From Roseburia rectibacter (lineage in GTDB: Bacteria > Bacillota > Clostridia > Lachnospirales > Lachnospiraceae), in NCBI RefSeq assembly GCF_014287515.2, contig NZ_CP092473.1:3755501-3819500 (forward strand): a stretch of DNA of 64,000 nucleotides, given 5' to 3'. Both the position numbers and the translations under genes were made by a program. Below, piece after piece: positions 7,688-17,391 of this stretch. The notes under the pieces are model-generated. The model was not told the origin of the DNA and searched no databases. It worked only from the letters and a program-made list of their open reading frames with translations. Position 1 is the stretch's first letter. Each line of letters begins with the position of its first letter.

Positions 7688-8440
7688 TTACCAGCTTCCC
7701 ATAAAGATCTGCACCCAATAATAACGATATGGCGCATTCGCATCATAATAATAACCGATTCCAACCTGATCATAAGAATCGCTTAAAATATTAGCACGAT
7801 GTCCCGGTGAGTTCATCCATCCATTCATAACATCTGCTGCATCGGTATAACCTGCCGCAATATTTTCACCTGCACTGCGATAATTTACCTGATACTTCTT
7901 TTCACTTAAAATAGAAAAACAGCTCTCTCCGTTTGGTCTTGTATGCGAAAACAGCTGTGTAAGCTCTTTTGCCCGCTTATCTGCTGCAGCATTTAAGGTA
8001 TCATTCATTTTCAGAGAAGATTTTCCCTGCGCCTTTCTCTCCTTGTTGATCAGCTTTAGAACTTCTGCTTTCTCTTTATCTGCTTTTGTCAGAACAGCCG
8101 CCGGCTTATTTTTTACCGTTACTTTGCAGGTATATTTCTTTTTCCCGACCTTTGCCGTAATTGTTGCTTTTCCTGCTTTTTTTGCAGTCAGTTTTCCACT
8201 TTTTGAAACGCTGACTACTTTTTTCTTTGAAGATGACCATTTCACTTTTTTCTGCGCCGGTCTTAATTTAAGCTGATATGTCTTTCCCTTTGTCATCGTC
8301 AGGCTCGTTTTATTCAGCTTTACAGCAGATGCCGCTGCAACAGTGACTGGCTGCATAACATCCACTGCGATCATGCTCCCGCTAAATATAAGAAGAATTG
8401 CCATCAACATTGCCGTTATCTTTTTCTTTACACTTTTCAT
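7688..8440 (-). CDS. Secreted CAP/SCP-domain protein with Ig-like (Big2) domain
   Basis: 250 aa. A signal peptide (residues 1-37, ending VTVAAASA) is followed by a Big2-type domain (about 38-112, with KLNKTSLTMTKGKTYQLKL and VVSVSKSGKLTAKKAGKATI) and a C-terminal CAP domain (about 120-250). CAP signature residues are present: LFSHTRPNGESCF, AGENIAAG and WMNSPGHRANIL. The family includes extracellular proteins of uncertain biochemical role; bacterial members are mostly uncharacterised. It is a single gene on the minus strand between the phosphorelay genes and the riboswitch, exported by the general pathway (lepB is in this window). Confidence 0.88.
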   Translation of the reverse strand: MKSVKKKITAMLMAILLIFSGSMIAVDVMQPVTVAAASAVKLNKTSLTMTKGKTYQLKLRPAQKKVKWSSSKKKVVSVSKSGKLTAKKAGKATITAKVGKKKYTCKVTVKNKPAAVLTKADKEKAEVLKLINKERKAQGKSSLKMNDTLNAAADKRAKELTQLFSHTRPNGESCFSILSEKKYQVNYRSAGENIAAGYTDAADVMNGWMNSPGHRANILSDSYDQVGIGYYYDANAPYRYYWVQIFMGSW

Positions 8441-8494
8441 TCCTCATCCTTCCTTTCGTACTATATTTATGATGCAAACAGCACCATTAAAATC

Positions 8495-11170
8495 TTACTC
8501 TAACATATAAATAAGTCCAAAACACCCCGCTCCGCAGTTACTCGTGATTGCCGCCGATGCCTCCTGCATGTATACCTGATCGAATTGCTTATATTTTTGC
8601 ACTTCCTCTAAGATCATGTCTTTCGTCTCTTTTGAACACCCTGCAGACGTTATAAACAAAACTCTCTGATCAATGGAGGCAAACCGCGCCATCTGCGCAC
8701 GAATATATTTTTTATAAACATTCTCCGTATCACCAAAAAAGATCGCGGACGGCACTATTTTCTTTTTGTGCAGTGACAAAACCGGATGACACTGCAGCAT
8801 CTCTGTCAGTTTCCAAACCTGCTTATTTAAGAGCCCGCTGCGGTAAAGCTGCTTAGAACTGTCAAGTATAAAACTTGTCTGCACTTTTTTCTGCATCTCA
8901 TCTAACTTCTGTATTATCTCATCCATATCCCTGTTTTTCAATGACATGTTTGCCGCCTGCATTACCATCAGTCCTGTGCCACTGGATAAATGTCCCGAAT
9001 CATAGACCTGCACATGGGAAAATCCGGCTGCTGCCTTTCCTGCATTCTCAAATCCCTTTCCCGATCCGGAAGCAATACAGATGTGAAGCACCTGCTCTGC
9101 CTCCTCAAGCAGATTTCCAAAAAATGTCTCATACTCCCCGACTGTCGGTGCTTCTGATTTTGCATACTGATCTTTTTCAATATAAGAAAGCAGGCTGTCC
9201 GAATGGATTTCCACCATATCCTCAAAATGACCGTATTCCGTGTTTACAAAATAATGCATCATCGGTATTCCAAGCTGCCTTACCACATCATTCGGCAGAT
9301 CTACCACATTATCTGTACTGATGATCAGTTTCTGTTTTTTCTTCTGCCCTAAAATACGGAATCCGTCCATTTCACTGATCTCATCCGGAGCAACCATATA
9401 TTCAATACGCTCCTTCGGCAGATAACGAAGCAGCATTGCCTCAAAAAGAATGCCATTGATCGGTTTCGCAAGATAATCGGAAAATCCCATTTTACGATAC
9501 TTCTCTTCCGCTCCTGACATTGCATTTGCCGTCAGGGCGATAATCGGTGTTTTCCGGCAGAATCCGCCTTCCTGATTGCGTACCAGATCCATGGTTTTTT
9601 CTCCATCCATTTCCGGCATCATATGATCCATAAAGATCACATCATAATTATTTTTCGCCGTCAGCTTTAAGCATTCCATTCCGCTGTGTGCTAAGGAAAG
9701 CTGGACTTTTGTCTCCCGGAGCAGCTTTTTGGCAACAAGCAGATTCATATCATTATCGTCCACAACAAGTACTTTTGCTTCCGGAGCTTCAAAACTCTTT
9801 TTGTAGGAAGACCTCTGATGTCTCGATGAACTGTTGTAGTTGAGATTTCCAAGCGGTGCAGCATTCACGATCTTCTGTGGAATCGTGATCGTAAAAGTGG
9901 AACCCTTCTGATAAATACTGTCAACCGTGATCTGACCGCCCATCAGATTTACGAGCTGGCTGCAGATGGAAAGTCCAAGTCCTGTTCCTTCGATTCCTTT
10001 CGTATTGCCCTCATTGACCCGTTTAAAACTGTCAAACAGATATTTCATATCATCCTGCCGGATTCCCATACCGGTATCGATCACGGACATTTTTAAAAGG
10101 ATTTCATCCGTCCCTGTCTGCTCCCCTTCCACAAACAACGTAACAGATCCTTTTTGCGTGTACTTGATCGCATTACTTAAAATATTCGTCAGAACCTGTT
10201 TGATCCTCATTTCATCGCCGTATAACATTGACGGCAGTTTTTCGGATACGTTGACACAAAACTCCAGATTTTTCTCATGTGCACGTATCCAGGTCGTATT
10301 TACGATCTCACTGAAAAGCTTACCTGTCTCATAACGTGCCGGAACAACCTCCATTTTTCCAGCCTCGATCTTCGACAGGTCTAAAATATCATTGATCAGG
10401 GATAGCAGCATCTTACTTGCGCTCTGGATATTATTGGCATTTTCAATAATATCGTCCGACAGATTCTCCTCCCGCAGTGTCATTTCATTTAACCCTATGA
10501 TCGTATTGATCGGCGTACGGATCTCATGACTCATATTGGCAAGAAAACGGCTCTGTGTATTCATTGCAGCAACTAGCTTTGCCTGCTGTTTTTCATTTTC
10601 TTTTCGCTGATACTCATAGAGTGTGATCTGAATAAACATAAATGCACAGGTCAGAAAAACAGTTATAACAGTACTTACAATAATGTCGACGTTAACCACA
10701 GATTCTGATTCCATATAAACAATTTTCTCCGGATAAACCATCGCTATATAAAAACAGACCGCATCTGCAATGATCGTTATGACTGTTCCCGCAATAAGTC
10801 CTTTTCCGCGGAGCAGAAAAAAGAGTGAGATAAAACCGAGTACAAACCAGAGCGGCATACCGCTTTTTAAACCCCCGGAACGCATAAATGTAACCGGCAG
10901 GAAAATCCCATTCAGTCCCAGCATCAGAATAAAGGAACAGATATCATATTGCTTAAATTTCTTTCCCGCCCAGAAAAGCACTCCCATAAAAAATGCCCCG
11001 GCAAACAATGCAATAACATTTTTTATTTCCATCCCTTCGGCAAGCGTATAAACTCCGCCTACTGCCATTGCAATCGTTCCAAGCAGTGACATAAACCGGA
11101 ATAACTGTGCATGAATGGAAACATCTTTCCGGATCAGTACCCGGATAATTCTGTCACTTAACTTATTCAT
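8495..11170 (-). CDS. Hybrid histidine kinase-receiver fused to a DegV domain
   Basis: 891 aa. Residues 20-190 hold about six membrane helices. HisKA follows with His215 in NMSHEIRTP, then HATPase_c with NILSNAIKY (331-337), DTGMGI and GTGLGLSIC. A receiver (466-585) carries Asp515 in FMDHMMPEMDG. The C-terminal 280 residues are a DegV (EDD) domain: IISTDNVVDLP, SEAPTVGEY, IASGSGKGFENAG, DSGHLSSGTGLMVMQAA and CGAGCFG. DegV proteins bind single fatty acids, as FakB subunits do. Fusion to a kinase and receiver is unusual and suggests a lipid-responsive input or output. The start at 11170 overlaps the upstream gene (ATGA) and has GGGAGGTG 7 nt before it. No DNA-binding domain is present. Confidence 0.9.
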   Translation of the reverse strand: MNKLSDRIIRVLIRKDVSIHAQLFRFMSLLGTIAMAVGGVYTLAEGMEIKNVIALFAGAFFMGVLFWAGKKFKQYDICSFILMLGLNGIFLPVTFMRSGGLKSGMPLWFVLGFISLFFLLRGKGLIAGTVITIIADAVCFYIAMVYPEKIVYMESESVVNVDIIVSTVITVFLTCAFMFIQITLYEYQRKENEKQQAKLVAAMNTQSRFLANMSHEIRTPINTIIGLNEMTLREENLSDDIIENANNIQSASKMLLSLINDILDLSKIEAGKMEVVPARYETGKLFSEIVNTTWIRAHEKNLEFCVNVSEKLPSMLYGDEMRIKQVLTNILSNAIKYTQKGSVTLFVEGEQTGTDEILLKMSVIDTGMGIRQDDMKYLFDSFKRVNEGNTKGIEGTGLGLSICSQLVNLMGGQITVDSIYQKGSTFTITIPQKIVNAAPLGNLNYNSSSRHQRSSYKKSFEAPEAKVLVVDDNDMNLLVAKKLLRETKVQLSLAHSGMECLKLTAKNNYDVIFMDHMMPEMDGEKTMDLVRNQEGGFCRKTPIIALTANAMSGAEEKYRKMGFSDYLAKPINGILFEAMLLRYLPKERIEYMVAPDEISEMDGFRILGQKKKQKLIISTDNVVDLPNDVVRQLGIPMMHYFVNTEYGHFEDMVEIHSDSLLSYIEKDQYAKSEAPTVGEYETFFGNLLEEAEQVLHICIASGSGKGFENAGKAAAGFSHVQVYDSGHLSSGTGLMVMQAANMSLKNRDMDEIIQKLDEMQKKVQTSFILDSSKQLYRSGLLNKQVWKLTEMLQCHPVLSLHKKKIVPSAIFFGDTENVYKKYIRAQMARFASIDQRVLFITSAGCSKETKDMILEEVQKYKQFDQVYMQEASAAITSNCGAGCFGLIYMLE

Positions 11171-13983
11171 TGCACGTCACCTCCCCATTTTTTTAATGTT
11201 TCTGCCGCACTGAAAAAATCAAACAATCCGATCTGTTCTGTCATATCAGTGATGATCTGTGCATCCGAATCCGTCAGTGAACTGCCTGCTTCATTTTTTA
11301 CGTTTTCCAGCAGTTGTATTGCCTCCTCCTGATCAAAATTATCGATCGCAGCCGCTAATTTCTGTAGCAAGGTCTGTTCTTCTCCCTCTGCCGTTACATA
11401 TTTTGACAGTCCATCGAGAATCGCACAATAATCTGCTATCAGCTCCACATGGTTTTGTATGATATAATTTTCATTTTTATGCTCACATGCTTCCTGCATT
11501 CTCTTTGCTTTTGCAGAAAGATCTTTTGCGCCGATCGTCAGGCTCTGTCCTTTCAGAGAATGTATGTTGATCTTATAATTTTCCCAGTCTTTTTTATCAT
11601 ACAACTCCTGCAGTGTCTGGATCTGGCTTCTTCCCTGTTCATAAAAACACTGTACGATCTCCATATAATCCGCTTCATTATCGTCAAAATAGGAAAGTCC
11701 TAACTTATGATCAATACCTGCCACCTCAAAATTCTCTTCTTCTGATAACCCGCTGGATACTTCCTTGCTTCCATTCTGTCTTTCTTCTGACTCACCGGAT
11801 ACTTCACTGCTTCCATTCTGTCTTTCTTCTGACTCGCCGGATACTTCACTACTTCTACTCTGTTCCTCTTTGGACTGACCAGATATTTTCTCAGTCACTT
11901 CCGTTTTATTTTTCTCTGCTTCCCCTGTATCTTTTTCAATAAATGCACTTAAATATTTGCGGAGGACACGTTCCATTGCTGACTTTTCAATCGGTTTCGC
12001 AACAAAATCATCAAATCCTTCTCTTATCAGCATCTCTCTGGCTCCGCCTATCGCATTGGCAGTCAGTGCTATGACCGGTATCTTTCTCTCCCTGAATCCC
12101 GGCAGTTCATGAATCCTGTGCATACATTCCACACCATCCATTTCCGGCATCATGTGATCCATAAACACAAGATCATAGCTTCTGTCACTTATTTTCTCTA
12201 TGGCTTCTTTGCCGCTTAGTGCCGTATCGATCGTAATTCCATAATGGCTAAGCAGGCTTGAAACAACTTTTAAATTCATGGCACTGTCATCCACAGCGAG
12301 AATTTTTGCTCCCTTTATGCGGAATCTGTCATGGTGCCACCTTTCATCATAAGCATCCTGCTGAAGTTTTTCGCCATTTAAAACAGTGGCAATTGAGAAC
12401 ACATGGATTGGGCGGTAAATAAGCTGTACTTCTGATCCGACTTTCTGCAGATCACAATCCCTGTTTGCCATGACAACTACTTTCATTTTGTCGGTCAGGC
12501 TGTCAAAGTAACTCTGTTCCTCAAAATATTCCACATCCGCAACAAACAGGAACTGAAATGTTTCATGTTCGATACGGTTCTTTAACTCATGCATCGTAGA
12601 GCAGCGCACAGCATCTACATGAAGCTGATCGATCATCCTCTGTATACATTCAAGATAACCGTCACGAAGCTGCCCAAAGCGATATCTTTCGAGATTCATA
12701 TAAAAAACGATCTTTTTATCCCCTGCATCACGTACAGATACAAGCGGCATATCCGTCAGTACTCTCTGCGGTATGATAATGGAAACGGTTGTCCCCACAT
12801 CAGGAACACTCTCGATATGCATATGTCCATTCATCTTTGCGATCATTTTGCGTGAGATCGCAAGTCCTAAACCAACACCTCCGGCTCGTCTGTCGCGTGT
12901 TGTATCTACCTGATTGTATGTATTTTCCAGTGCATCTATATTTTTCTCACTCATGCCGATTCCGGTGTCTTTTACCTTCACCATGAGATTGATACCATAT
13001 GGTTCCTTGCGGGCGCCAACAAACAAAATGACACCTCCGGCATCCGTAAACTTGATCGCATTGTTAATCAGATTTAAAATAATACGGTAGATCTTCTGAC
13101 TGTCCCCAAGCAGATTATTCGGGATATCTGCCTCGCAATCCACAATGATCTCAAGATTCTTTTCTTTATTCCACACATGTGCCATATTTACCACATCATT
13201 GATCACAGATGTGATATTATAAGGCTCCTCCACAAGCTCCATTGTATCATTTTCAAGTTCTGAGAAATCCAGAATATCAGACACTAAGGACATCAGATTC
13301 CTGCCTGCGACCGTAATATCATATAACTGCTCTTTGGTCGTATCATCCACTTTCGCATCCAGTAACTCTGAGCCGATTCCGATGATCGAATTTAACGGTG
13401 TGCGGATCTCATGTGAAATATTTGCCATAAAATCATCTTTTGCATGTTCCGCTTCTTCAAGTTCACGCATTGCCTCGTCAAGTTCGATTTCATGCTGTAT
13501 ACGGTTCTTTAACTGTTTATTTTCCATGAGTTCGAGGATGATGATCGCAAGAAACTGCATAAAAAATTCCATTTCCCGTACCGGATTATCATAATTAACT
13601 TTATCTAACAGGAATGTATCAAGACCAAACAAAAGAAGCGTTGCTGCCAACGAAATATAATTAATCTCGATCAGATCAAAAAGAGACAACATCACGACAC
13701 TTGCCGCAACCGTTGCCATGGTAAGAGACGATCCATCCGTAAAAACTGTATATAAAATAATGTTCATCCAGATCATTACCGAACAAAATAATTTTGCCAG
13801 TTTTGCGGATCGTCCTAACAGAATCCGAAGCCCGATGCTTGCCAAAAGTCCGCAGACTACCACTGCAGCTACCCAGCTAGGCCATTTTAAGTAAACTGCT
13901 GCCATTACCATATAAACCGTATATATGGTATAAAGTATGTACGGGATCAGTCCCGCTCTGTCTTTCCTGATTTCTCTTTTCAT
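11167..13983 (-). CDS. Hybrid sensor histidine kinase with receiver and HPt domain
   Basis: 938 aa. Membrane helices span about residues 12-155 with little extracellular sequence. A coiled segment leads to HisKA (His191 in ANISHEIRTP), HATPase_c (NLINNAIKF, DTGIGM, GVGLGLAIS), a degenerate receiver-like stretch, an intact receiver (KILAVDDSAMN, FMDHMMPEMDG, AKPIEKS), a Ser/Glu-rich linker containing a 14-residue tandem repeat, and a C-terminal HPt domain with His808 in INIHSLKGQSL. All modules of a phosphorelay are thus in one chain. I use the ATG at 13983 (GAGGGG site); an ATG at 13998 overlapping the previous stop is the alternative. Middle gene of the three-gene signalling operon. Confidence 0.9.
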   Translation of the reverse strand: MKREIRKDRAGLIPYILYTIYTVYMVMAAVYLKWPSWVAAVVVCGLLASIGLRILLGRSAKLAKLFCSVMIWMNIILYTVFTDGSSLTMATVAASVVMLSLFDLIEINYISLAATLLLFGLDTFLLDKVNYDNPVREMEFFMQFLAIIILELMENKQLKNRIQHEIELDEAMRELEEAEHAKDDFMANISHEIRTPLNSIIGIGSELLDAKVDDTTKEQLYDITVAGRNLMSLVSDILDFSELENDTMELVEEPYNITSVINDVVNMAHVWNKEKNLEIIVDCEADIPNNLLGDSQKIYRIILNLINNAIKFTDAGGVILFVGARKEPYGINLMVKVKDTGIGMSEKNIDALENTYNQVDTTRDRRAGGVGLGLAISRKMIAKMNGHMHIESVPDVGTTVSIIIPQRVLTDMPLVSVRDAGDKKIVFYMNLERYRFGQLRDGYLECIQRMIDQLHVDAVRCSTMHELKNRIEHETFQFLFVADVEYFEEQSYFDSLTDKMKVVVMANRDCDLQKVGSEVQLIYRPIHVFSIATVLNGEKLQQDAYDERWHHDRFRIKGAKILAVDDSAMNLKVVSSLLSHYGITIDTALSGKEAIEKISDRSYDLVFMDHMMPEMDGVECMHRIHELPGFRERKIPVIALTANAIGGAREMLIREGFDDFVAKPIEKSAMERVLRKYLSAFIEKDTGEAEKNKTEVTEKISGQSKEEQSRSSEVSGESEERQNGSSEVSGESEERQNGSKEVSSGLSEEENFEVAGIDHKLGLSYFDDNEADYMEIVQCFYEQGRSQIQTLQELYDKKDWENYKINIHSLKGQSLTIGAKDLSAKAKRMQEACEHKNENYIIQNHVELIADYCAILDGLSKYVTAEGEEQTLLQKLAAAIDNFDQEEAIQLLENVKNEAGSSLTDSDAQIITDMTEQIGLFDFFSAAETLKKWGGDVQ

Positions 13984-13994
13984 AACGTTTCCCC

Positions 13995-15047
13995 TCATTC
14001 ACTGACATCCGTAATTTTCTGCTGTAATTCACAAAAAATTTCTGCAAGGTTCGGATCAAACTGGGAACCGCTGTTTTCCTTTATTATTTCAAATACTTTC
14101 GATGCGGGACGGATTGCTTTTTTGTAACACCGTTCCTGATAAAGTGCATCAAAAACATCTGCAAGCGCCATGATCCTTGCACATAACGGAATCTCCTCCC
14201 CGGCTAATCCATCCGGATATCCTGTACCATCCCATCTTTCGTGATGGTGTCTTGCTATTTTTCTGGCAATATCCACATATTCCTCATGTTCCACAGTTCC
14301 TATGATCCCGTCAATGATCTCACAGCCATCTACGGTATGCCTTTTCATGACAGCAAACTCCTCGTCAGTAAGTCTTCCCGGTTTTAAAAGGATTGCATCC
14401 GGCGTCTTAATTTTTCCAATGTCATGAAGTACCGATGCTTTTACCGTATTGAGTTCATAATTATAATCAAGTATATCTGCATAAAGTCCCCGCTCACGCA
14501 GCGCCCTCGTCAGAATCCGCACATAGTTCTGCGTATTTTTTACATGAAGTCCTGTGCTGTTGTCACGGCTTTCGATCAGGTTTGCGATACCGGTGATCAC
14601 CTCATCCTGCATGCGCGTGATCTGGGCAACCTGTGATGCAACCATATCTTCTAAATGATTCTGATACTGTTTATTCTCCAGAATCCGTTTCACACGGCTT
14701 ACTAATACCTGTGAGACGAATGGTTTTCCGACAAAATCCATCGCCCCTGCTTCAAAACATTTTGTCTCTGTCTCCGCATCATTATCACCGGTCAGAAACA
14801 CAACCGGTATCGCAGCTCCATTTTCAAGTTCGCGAATCTTTGTCAGTGTTTCAAATCCGTTCATTTCCGGCATATTTACATCCAGAAGGATCAGATCCGG
14901 CGTCACTTTTGAAAGAAGTGATAATGCCATTTTCCCGGATGTAGTCGCAGAAATTCGAAATTCTTCCCCAAGAATTGTCTGTGCTCTTTTCAGATTACCC
15001 GGATCATCATCTACCAAAAGGATCAGTTCCCTGTTTTGTGTCTGCAT
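13995..15047 (-). CDS. Response regulator with HD-GYP phosphodiesterase domain
   Basis: 350 aa cytoplasmic protein. Receiver domain 1-125: LLVDDDPGN, phospho-acceptor Asp in LILLDVNMPEMNG and the K of VGKPF. HD-GYP domain about 150-345: SVLHDIGKI, the HHHERWDGTGYPDG signature and ALADVFDAL. HD-GYP enzymes hydrolyse cyclic di-GMP (some act on related dinucleotides), and the metal ligands look intact. It is the first gene of the operon and should receive phosphate from the downstream hybrid kinases, linking the membrane kinases to cyclic-dinucleotide turnover. Confidence 0.93.
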   Translation of the reverse strand: MQTQNRELILLVDDDPGNLKRAQTILGEEFRISATTSGKMALSLLSKVTPDLILLDVNMPEMNGFETLTKIRELENGAAIPVVFLTGDNDAETETKCFEAGAMDFVGKPFVSQVLVSRVKRILENKQYQNHLEDMVASQVAQITRMQDEVITGIANLIESRDNSTGLHVKNTQNYVRILTRALRERGLYADILDYNYELNTVKASVLHDIGKIKTPDAILLKPGRLTDEEFAVMKRHTVDGCEIIDGIIGTVEHEEYVDIARKIARHHHERWDGTGYPDGLAGEEIPLCARIMALADVFDALYQERCYKKAIRPASKVFEIIKENSGSQFDPNLAEIFCELQQKITDVSE

Positions 15048-15086
15048 ACGCTTCTCCTTTGTAAAAACCTGAATTACCCTGCTCTT

Positions 15087-16250
15087 TTATACATAAGAAT
15101 GATCGACTTTTATAATGACATAACAGTTATTTCCAAGACGATCTCTCACCTGTGATGTAATGCGTGCAACCAGCTCGTCATCCTGTATATGAAATTTATA
15201 TGGTATCAGAACATCAAAAATAATATTCGTATGTGTAAGCCCCGTCACAACACGGAAATCATGCATATTGATCTGCTCATCGATTCCCTTGATAATGGAT
15301 GTCACTGCAGCTTTCATCTCACTGACATGTTCATCTGATGTCACGATCGGATCCATATGTATCGTCGCATCACAGCCTAACTTTTCTTTTAATTCATTTT
15401 CAACATTATCAATAATATCATGTATCTCTAAGATATTTCCCTCTGCCGGAACTTCCGCATGCAGCGACACCATCTGTCTTCCAGGACCATAATCATGCAC
15501 GATCAGATCATGAATCCCGCATATCTCCTCATGTGCCATTACGATCTGATCAATTTTCTGTACAAATTCCTCTTCCGGCGGCTGTCCCAAAAGTGGATTT
15601 AACGTATCTTTTGCTGCACCAATGCCTGCACACAAGATAAATACACCCACCAGCACACCACAATAGCCGTCCACATAAAGCCCTGTAAAATGTCCGATCA
15701 AAGTTGCTGCAAGTACCACTGCCGTTGCACAGGTATCACTCAGGCTGTCGGTTGCTGTTGCCTTCATTGCCGCAGAATCAATCTTTTTTGCCACCCCGCT
15801 GTTATAAAGATACATATACAATTTTACGAGAATCGAAACAATAAGGATCACAACCACCATTACGGAAAACTCGGTTTCTTCCGGATGAATGATCTTTACC
15901 AGCGAATCACGGATCAGCTCATATGCCATCAGAAGGATAGCTGCCGCAACGACCAGTCCCGACACATATTCAATCCGTCCATGTCCGAACGGATGCTCCG
16001 GGTCCGGTTTTGCCCCGGCTAACTTAAATCCGATCAGTGTGACTGCCGAAGATCCTGCATCAGACAGGTTGTTAAATGCATCTGCAGTTACAGCGATCGA
16101 GCGGCTGATCGTCCCTGCCAAAAATTTACCACAGAAAAGCAGGATGTTTAAAAAAATCCCCACCATACCACAAAGCATTCCGTACTCCTGCCTGATTTTC
16201 GCTTTATCCTCTTTTTCCCTGATAAAAAACTTTGAAAGAAATGTTATCAT
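15087..16250 (-). CDS. Cation diffusion facilitator, probable Mn(II) exporter
   Basis: 387 aa, six membrane helices in the N-terminal 215 residues and a long cytoplasmic tail with tandem CDF C-terminal domains (CDAT-IHMDPIV). The metal site in helix 2 reads N60-N-L-S-D64 and in helix 5 D168-S-L-S-D172. This NxxxD/DxxxD arrangement is that described for Mn-transporting CDFs, whereas Zn transporters have a histidine in helix 5. It would export Mn2+ in exchange for protons. HPFGHGRIEY after helix 2 is typical of the family. Lone minus-strand gene between the signalling operon and lepB. Confidence 0.85.
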   Translation of the reverse strand: MITFLSKFFIREKEDKAKIRQEYGMLCGMVGIFLNILLFCGKFLAGTISRSIAVTADAFNNLSDAGSSAVTLIGFKLAGAKPDPEHPFGHGRIEYVSGLVVAAAILLMAYELIRDSLVKIIHPEETEFSVMVVVILIVSILVKLYMYLYNSGVAKKIDSAAMKATATDSLSDTCATAVVLAATLIGHFTGLYVDGYCGVLVGVFILCAGIGAAKDTLNPLLGQPPEEEFVQKIDQIVMAHEEICGIHDLIVHDYGPGRQMVSLHAEVPAEGNILEIHDIIDNVENELKEKLGCDATIHMDPIVTSDEHVSEMKAAVTSIIKGIDEQINMHDFRVVTGLTHTNIIFDVLIPYKFHIQDDELVARITSQVRDRLGNNCYVIIKVDHSYV

Positions 16251-16310
16251 GTCTGCCCCCCTGCACCTGATGTTTACCTTCTGTCTGTCAAACTCTTTTT
16301 TATAAATTTT

Positions 16311-16895
16311 CTACTTAATTTTTCTGATATCCTGCAGCGGCCAGTAAATGACTTCACCCTTACCGAGTATCTTATCAATGCTTACATATTTATTATCCCA
16401 GTAACGCGCATCCCAAGAATCATTACGGTTATCTCCAAGAACCAGATAGCAGTCATCCGGCACTTCAAATAAATATGGTCCCGTCGCCACTGTCCATTCT
16501 TCTTTTAAATAATCTTCCTCAAGCGGTGTCTCATCTCCATCAATATAAATCTTTCCGTCCTCGATGCGGACTTCCTCTCCCGGCAGTCCAATGACCCTTT
16601 TTACATAAAGTTCTTCCTCGTCATCCGGATAATGGAAGATCACAACATCCCCCCGCTCCGGTGTGCTCTTTAAAAATGCCAGACGGTTTCCGATCAGACG
16701 GTCTCCCGGCATGATCGTATTTTCCATTGATCCTGTCGGCACATCCGCATTGATGATCAGATAATTTTTGATCAGAAATGCCGCTCCGATTGCTAATGCG
16801 AAAGTCAGAACCCAGCTTAGGATTTCCCGTGCTGCACCCGAACTTTTCTGTTTTTCCTCTATATTTGTCTCGTTATCCTGTCTTTTTGTTTCCAT
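16311..16895 (-). CDS. lepB: Signal peptidase I
   Basis: 194 aa membrane-anchored serine protease that cleaves signal peptides of exported proteins. One N-terminal helix (about 24-47) anchors it. The catalytic serine is Ser56 in VPTGSMENT and the general-base lysine is Lys99 in YVKRVIGLPGE; the box GDNRNDSWDAR closes the fold. The frame opens at 16907, but ATG 16895 has AGTGAGG 6 nt upstream and is preferred. It probably processes the secreted CAP and BspA-like proteins encoded here. Confidence 0.95.
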   Translation of the reverse strand: METKRQDNETNIEEKQKSSGAAREILSWVLTFALAIGAAFLIKNYLIINADVPTGSMENTIMPGDRLIGNRLAFLKSTPERGDVVIFHYPDDEEELYVKRVIGLPGEEVRIEDGKIYIDGDETPLEEDYLKEEWTVATGPYLFEVPDDCYLVLGDNRNDSWDARYWDNKYVSIDKILGKGEVIYWPLQDIRKIK

Positions 16896-17023
16896 CTGTG
16901 TCCTCACTTTATGCCATAAATGCTTTCTTTATGCAGCAAAATATTTTGTATTAAACATCATTTTAGCACATTTACATTAAAATAAAAACCTTCTTTTCTG
17001 AAATCATCTGATGAGCTGCTCGC

Positions 17024-17391
17024 CAAATGCTGGTTTGTGGGTGACATGAGTCGCCCGTCCAAATGGTGAGTCGCAGGTTTGTGAATGGCATCTTGCGCAA
17101 AGCCGGAGTTAATTTTGGTTCCGTTGTACGAAAATAAGAAAAGTCTAAGTGTGTCTGGGTTAGATTTTCTCGGAGTGACGTGACCGGCAACAACGAGTCA
17201 TCCATGACTCGATGCTGCCTTGTTCTGCCATCCGTGGCAGAACATCACTGTGTATCTACAGACACACTAAGATTTTCTAATTTTCTCCCAAAGTCACAAA
17301 ATTACTTCGGCTTTGCGCAAAATGCCAATCGTCGGGTTGTGAACACCATTTGGGCGGGCGGTTCATCTCAGAATTGGGGCGTTGGTGTGGA
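17024..17391 (+). repeat. Palindromic structured element, copy A
   Basis: About 368 bp without a convincing gene. It is itself a large imperfect palindrome: 17082-17155 pairs with 17259-17333 (shared TTGCGCAAAGCCG and AAGTGTGTCTG), capped by the hairpins 17194-17211 (CGAGTCA/TGACTCG) and 17222-17243 (GTTCTGCCA/TGGCAGAAC). The outer 28 bp (17024-17051) match the outer end of copy B with one mismatch. Base changes between the copies preserve pairing. Confidence 0.85.
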
